Shown piece by piece: positions 28,551-31,912 of a stretch of DNA of 31,912 nucleotides. The notes under the pieces were generated by a model. The model saw only the letters and a program-made list of their open reading frames with translations. It made no database searches and was not told where the DNA came from. Within the stretch, counting starts at the first letter, position 1; each line of letters begins with the position of its first letter. This DNA comes from a virus: positions 1 through 31,912 of IMG/VR virus record IMGVR_UViG_3300025769_000490; one strand, written 5' to 3'. The translations under genes were made by a program, and so were the position numbers.

Positions 28551-30536
28551 ATGCTCGACCGCGAGGAAATCCGCGCCCGCGTAGGCGCTGAACTTGACGC
28601 CGCGATAGGCTACAGCGACAGCGAACTGTCCGCAGATCGCATTGAGGCTACCGAGTTCTATCTTGGCAAACAGTTCAACACCGTGCCGGACGGCAAGTCG
28701 TCTATCGTGGCGACCGAAGTGGCGGACGTGGTCGAACACCTTATGTCGTCGCTGCTGGAAGTGTTCATGCGCTCCGGCGAAATCTTCCGCTTCCTGCCAC
28801 GGCACCCCGACGACGCCAGCAAAGCGGAAGCTGCAACCGTGCTGGTCAACAGCATCTTTGCCTCGCAGAACAACGGCTACCTGATCCTTAGCGACCTGAT
28901 TAAAGACGCGCTGCTGTATAAGACCGGCGTAGCGCGCGCGTTCTTTGACACCGACATCACCTACGCGGTCGAAACCTACGAGGGGCTGACCGAACTCGAC
29001 GTGGCTGCATTGGCCGATGATCCAGACGTCGTAGTGCTGGAAGCCGTGTCGATCAGCACGGACGCCGAACCAGCGCTGTTTGAAACCTTTGACGTACAGC
29101 TGCGCCGCACCCGCCGGGACAGCCGCATTAAGATCGAGAACGTCGCCCCGGAGGACTTCCTGTTCAGCCCGCAGGCCACGTCGGTCGAAGACGCCACGTT
29201 CTTGGCGATGCGGACCTACCAGACCGTCGGCGACCTCGTCTCGCAGGGCTACGACCGCGACGAGGTTGAGGCCCACGTTGGCCTTGGCGAAGGCTTCGAC
29301 GAACAGGAAACGCAAGTACGCCACGACGAAATCGACGGCGGCAGCACGCACAACTACGCCCTGCGCAACAACGAACTGGTCCGCGTTGTCGAATCCTACA
29401 TGCCGCTGGATATGCACGAAACCGGCATTCCGACGCTGCATAAGGTGCTGACCATCGGCCAGTCTAACCACGTTCTGGACGTCGAGCCTGTAGACAGCGC
29501 CCCGTTCGTATGCGCGACCCCGATCCGCGTCCCGCACCGGCTTGTTGGCCGCAGCGTTGCCGAAATGGTCACGGACATTCAGCGCGTGAAGTCCGTCGCC
29601 CTGCGCGGCGTGCTGGACAACCTGTACCTGACCAACGACGCCCGTGTCGCGGTTGTAGAAGGCCGCGTGAACCTTGACGACATGCTGCAGTCCCGCCCCG
29701 GCGGTATCGTGCGCATGGACGCGCCGGGCATGGTGCAGCCGCTGCCAGTGCCACAAGTCGGCCCGCAAGGCATGTCGCTGCTTAACTACATGGATCAGGT
29801 CCGCGACCAGCGCACCGGCAGCAAAAATCTGCACCTCGACCCGGACGCACTGCAGTCCACGACCGCAGCTGGCGTCAACGCCGCGATACAGGGCGGGCAG
29901 GCCAAAGCGCTTATGATCGCGCGGACCATCGCCGAAACCGGCATCCGGCCCATGGCGCAGTTGCTGCTGCAGTTGGCGATTAAGCACCTCGACGGGCCGC
30001 AGCAGGTCCGCGTAGGCGGCGACATGTTTGAAGCAATCGACCCGGCCAGCATTGACGTTAAATTTGACGTAGACATCGACGTTGGCCTTGGCACCGGCCG
30101 CGACGCAGAGCGCATGTCCGCGCTACAGCAGATCGCCGGGCTACAGCGCGAAATCCTGCAGGAGCTGGGCCTCGAAAACCCGGTCGTGTCGGTCGAGCAG
30201 TACCTGTCCACGGTACGGCGGCTTGGCATGATGGCGGGTATCAAAGACGTCGATACAATGTTCGCGACCGACCAGCAGTTGGCAGAGTTCCGTCAGATGC
30301 AGGCGCAGCAGCCGCCCAAGGAAGACCCGGAAGTCGCCCAGCGCAGGGCCGAGTTCGAGGCGGAAATCCAGCTGAAGCGCGAACAGCAAATCGCTGACCA
30401 CCAGCTGGAACGCGAAAAGCTCGAAGCTGAACTGGCCCTCAAGCAGCAGGAAATGTCGGTCGAGCTTGAACTCCGCCGCGCGAAACTCGCCATGGGCGAT
30501 TCAGCCGTATCCACGAATATCCCTGGCGTTGCATGA
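28551..30536 (+). CDS. Portal protein, podovirus type
   Basis: A 661-residue protein that would form the dodecameric ring through which DNA enters and leaves the head. The N-terminal segment (SELSADRIEATEFYLGKQFN, then KSSIVATEVADVVEHLMSSL) and the later SRPGGIVRMDAPG and NYMDQVRDQRTGS segments are typical of the p19/P22-like podovirus portals. The stem and clip regions follow in the middle. The C-terminus (about 585-650) is a charged helix (EIQLKREQQIADHQLEREKL) like a barrel or tail. It follows TerL and precedes scaffold and capsid, the standard order. Confidence 0.88.
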   Translation: MLDREEIRARVGAELDAAIGYSDSELSADRIEATEFYLGKQFNTVPDGKSSIVATEVADVVEHLMSSLLEVFMRSGEIFRFLPRHPDDASKAEAATVLVNSIFASQNNGYLILSDLIKDALLYKTGVARAFFDTDITYAVETYEGLTELDVAALADDPDVVVLEAVSISTDAEPALFETFDVQLRRTRRDSRIKIENVAPEDFLFSPQATSVEDATFLAMRTYQTVGDLVSQGYDRDEVEAHVGLGEGFDEQETQVRHDEIDGGSTHNYALRNNELVRVVESYMPLDMHETGIPTLHKVLTIGQSNHVLDVEPVDSAPFVCATPIRVPHRLVGRSVAEMVTDIQRVKSVALRGVLDNLYLTNDARVAVVEGRVNLDDMLQSRPGGIVRMDAPGMVQPLPVPQVGPQGMSLLNYMDQVRDQRTGSKNLHLDPDALQSTTAAGVNAAIQGGQAKALMIARTIAETGIRPMAQLLLQLAIKHLDGPQQVRVGGDMFEAIDPASIDVKFDVDIDVGLGTGRDAERMSALQQIAGLQREILQELGLENPVVSVEQYLSTVRRLGMMAGIKDVDTMFATDQQLAEFRQMQAQQPPKEDPEVAQRRAEFEAEIQLKREQQIADHQLEREKLEAELALKQQEMSVELELRRAKLAMGDSAVSTNIPGVA

Positions 30537-30769
30537 ACGAGCGCGAATTTGTAGCGGGCGCGCAGCAGCTACTTCGCAGCGACGTCTGGATCGAAATCGA
30601 ACGCACCATGCGGGAGCGCGCAATCGCGCGTTTTGAATCGTCGTCTGCGGCGGACGATGAAGCCCGTAGAGAGGCGTATCACGCGATAACCGCGATCAAA
30701 GCAATCCGCCGTGAACTCGAAAATCGAATAGCTAAATTAGAGCATGACGATAAGGCACCCAAAAAATGA
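30533..30769 (+). CDS. Small helical morphogenesis protein
   Basis: A 78-residue charged helical protein, its ATG overlapping the portal stop (ATGA) and its TGA overlapping the scaffold start (ATGA). It runs FVAGAQQLLRSDVWIEIERT, then EARREAYHAITAIKAIRREL and a Lys-rich end. Small helical products in this exact place occur in other podoviruses, but none has a known task. It could assist scaffold or portal assembly. Confidence 0.6.
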   Translation: MNEREFVAGAQQLLRSDVWIEIERTMRERAIARFESSSAADDEARREAYHAITAIKAIRRELENRIAKLEHDDKAPKK

Positions 30770-31770
30770 GCGACACCACCCTAAGCATGACCGAAGCGCT
30801 GGACCTGATCCGCGCCACTGCCCCAACAGATGAACCGGCGCAGGACGCAGCACCGGCAGAAACGCCAGTCGAGCCGCCGTCCGAGGTCGAACCGGCAGCG
30901 TTGGACGCTGATGCGCCGGTTGAGACTGCTGCGGAGGACGTTGAGGAACCGGAGCAGGCCGAAGAAATTGAGGCTGAAGCCACGGCAGAACCAGACACCG
31001 TAGAACTGCCCGAACGACTGATCCAAGCCGAAGACGGCACTTGGCAGATGCGGGTCGTGGTGGATGGCGAAGAGCGCACCCTTGCCATTGACGATGTGGT
31101 CGAAAATGTGCAAAAAAGGGAGGCAACAGAGAACCGCTTCAAAGAGGCCCAAGCACGGGCCAAAGAAGCGCGTGACCTGCAAAACCAGATGACCGCCGAG
31201 TTGCAGACCTACCAGCAAACGCTGATGCAAATGCAACAGGAACTACAGGCCGTTCAAGCCGCGAGCCAGCTCACACCAGAGCAAGAAGCCCAGTTGAGCG
31301 AAGCCGATCCAAAGGCCCTTCTACAGATCAAACGCCTGCAGGAAGCACGGGAGCAAAAGCTCGCGGAAATCCATCAGCAGCAGGCAGAAGCGTTCCAGCA
31401 GCAGGTCCAACACCAGGCCCAGCGCGCGATGGAACTAATGCCTGAGTGGTCTGACCCAGAGACGTTAAATCGCGAGCGACAAGGTATCGTAGACACGGCC
31501 CTCGCCGCAGGATTTACCGCCGAAGAAATCAATCAACTTAACGACGCCCGGATGCTGCCGGTGTTTCGTGCTGCTTGGCAATACCAGCAAATGCAGCAGG
31601 GAGCCACGGACACGAAGCAGAAGCGCACCGCGCCGCGAGTTGTGAAACGTAAAGCGCCTGTCGCTGCAGAGCCTGTGAAGTCGAAACGCCAACGCGAAGC
31701 GATGCAGAAACTCAGCAAGACCGGCAAATTCAATGACGCTCTGGACGCGCTTGTAGCCCGTCGGGGCTAA
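30766..31770 (+). CDS. Scaffolding protein
   Basis: A 334-residue protein with the layout of phage scaffolds: an acidic Glu/Ala/Pro-rich N-terminus (about 20-85), a short folded patch (DGTWQMRVVVDGEERTLAI), a long Gln/Glu/Ala-rich coiled coil (about 110-215), and a basic C-terminus (KQKRTAPRVVKRKAPVAAEP) that would bind the coat protein. It directly precedes the capsid gene. It guides prohead assembly and then leaves the head. Sequence of scaffolds is poorly conserved, so the call rests on composition and position. Confidence 0.78.
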   Translation: MSDTTLSMTEALDLIRATAPTDEPAQDAAPAETPVEPPSEVEPAALDADAPVETAAEDVEEPEQAEEIEAEATAEPDTVELPERLIQAEDGTWQMRVVVDGEERTLAIDDVVENVQKREATENRFKEAQARAKEARDLQNQMTAELQTYQQTLMQMQQELQAVQAASQLTPEQEAQLSEADPKALLQIKRLQEAREQKLAEIHQQQAEAFQQQVQHQAQRAMELMPEWSDPETLNRERQGIVDTALAAGFTAEEINQLNDARMLPVFRAAWQYQQMQQGATDTKQKRTAPRVVKRKAPVAAEPVKSKRQREAMQKLSKTGKFNDALDALVARRG

Positions 31771-31791
31771 TACGCGAAAGGAGCCATTACA

Positions 31792-31912
31792 ATGGCTGTT
31801 GTATCCACCGCAAATGCGATTGGCGCACGGGAATCCCTCGCCGACGTAATTTATCGTATCGACCCAGACGAGGTTCCCGTACTGTCCTCGCTGAAAAAAG
31901 GCTCGCGCTCTA
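31792..31912 (+). CDS. Major capsid protein, SU10/DUF5309 type (N-terminal part)
   Basis: Forty codons are visible before the window ends. AAAGGAG lies eight bases before ATG 31792, a very strong site fitting the most abundant virion protein. The segment GARESLADVIYRIDPDEVPV followed by LSSLKKGSRS matches the N-terminus of HK97-fold capsids of the DUF5309/SU10 group (E-x-L-x-D-V-I...I-x-P-x-x-(T/V)-P). The rest is outside the window. Confidence 0.75.
   Translation, partial: MAVVSTANAIGARESLADVIYRIDPDEVPVLSSLKKGSRS

Noticed and set aside
28518-29987. A 489-codon open frame on the minus strand opposite the portal gene
   Set aside because: It mirrors the portal gene, lacks a family-like sequence, and is expected from the codon bias of GC-rich DNA.
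1-31912. tRNA or rRNA genes
   Set aside because: I saw no cloverleaf-like element with a conserved T-loop pattern in the non-coding gaps; a dedicated tRNA scan could still find one.

Overview
The window reads as most of the genome of a temperate, short-tailed (podovirus-like) phage of a Gram-negative, probably proteobacterial, host. The evidence is an essentially complete virion gene set without a tape-measure or tail-sheath gene, a portal and capsid of podovirus type, an embedded Rz/Rz1-type spanin pair, a secreted Rap1a/Tai-like protein and an ArdA antirestriction protein, together with an integrase and a repressor. The DNA is GC-rich and the genes are tightly packed, often overlapping by 1-15 bases. 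The integrase lies in the middle of the window. The window opens inside the head-tail genes and closes inside the major capsid gene. This fits a circular or circularly permuted phage genome cut open within its morphogenesis operon better than an integrated prophage; only the rest of the capsid gene and a few connector genes seem to be missing.

Layout. (1) 1-7841 (+): end of a connector gene, a P22 gp10/T7 gp12-like tail protein, two small paralogues, a GNAT-like protein and three large ejection/internal virion proteins, one of them with a lysozyme-like domain. (2) 7828-12843 (+): two tandem copies of a three-gene tail appendage cassette (fibre, 121-124 aa adaptor, adhesin). (3) 12846-13886 (+): lysis genes (DUF6127-like membrane protein, holin-like protein, overlapping spanins) and a small acidic protein, closed by an intrinsic terminator. 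(4) 14026-16819 (-): a small unknown gene, tyrosine integrase, XRE repressor, then a two-gene unit with a secreted Rap1a/Tai-like protein. (5) 16932-21853 (+): VRR-NUC nuclease, Cas4-like 4Fe-4S nuclease, SSB-like protein, XRE-type protein and a primase-polymerase/SF3 helicase. (6) 21854-22067: a non-coding block of GGGAC repeats able to form G-quadruplexes on both strands, a candidate replication origin. (7) 22068-24905 (-): accessory/anti-defence block with a GIY-YIG protein, small acidic proteins, a 31-aa membrane peptide and ArdA. (8) 25025-31912 (+): small HTH protein, small terminase, DUF5664-like protein, wHTH protein, a strong terminator, large terminase, two small basic proteins, portal, scaffold and the start of the capsid gene.

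How it works together. Integrase and repressor share a leftward operon and would set up and hold lysogeny. The divergent region at 16820-16931 drives the secreted Rap1a-like pair one way and the replication/recombination operon the other, under an 11-bp inverted-repeat operator. ArdA would protect incoming DNA from type I restriction. The terminases package DNA through the portal into the scaffolded capsid. The duplicated appendage cassettes suggest two receptor-binding devices. No DNA polymerase of family A or B and no dedicated endolysin are visible in the window.
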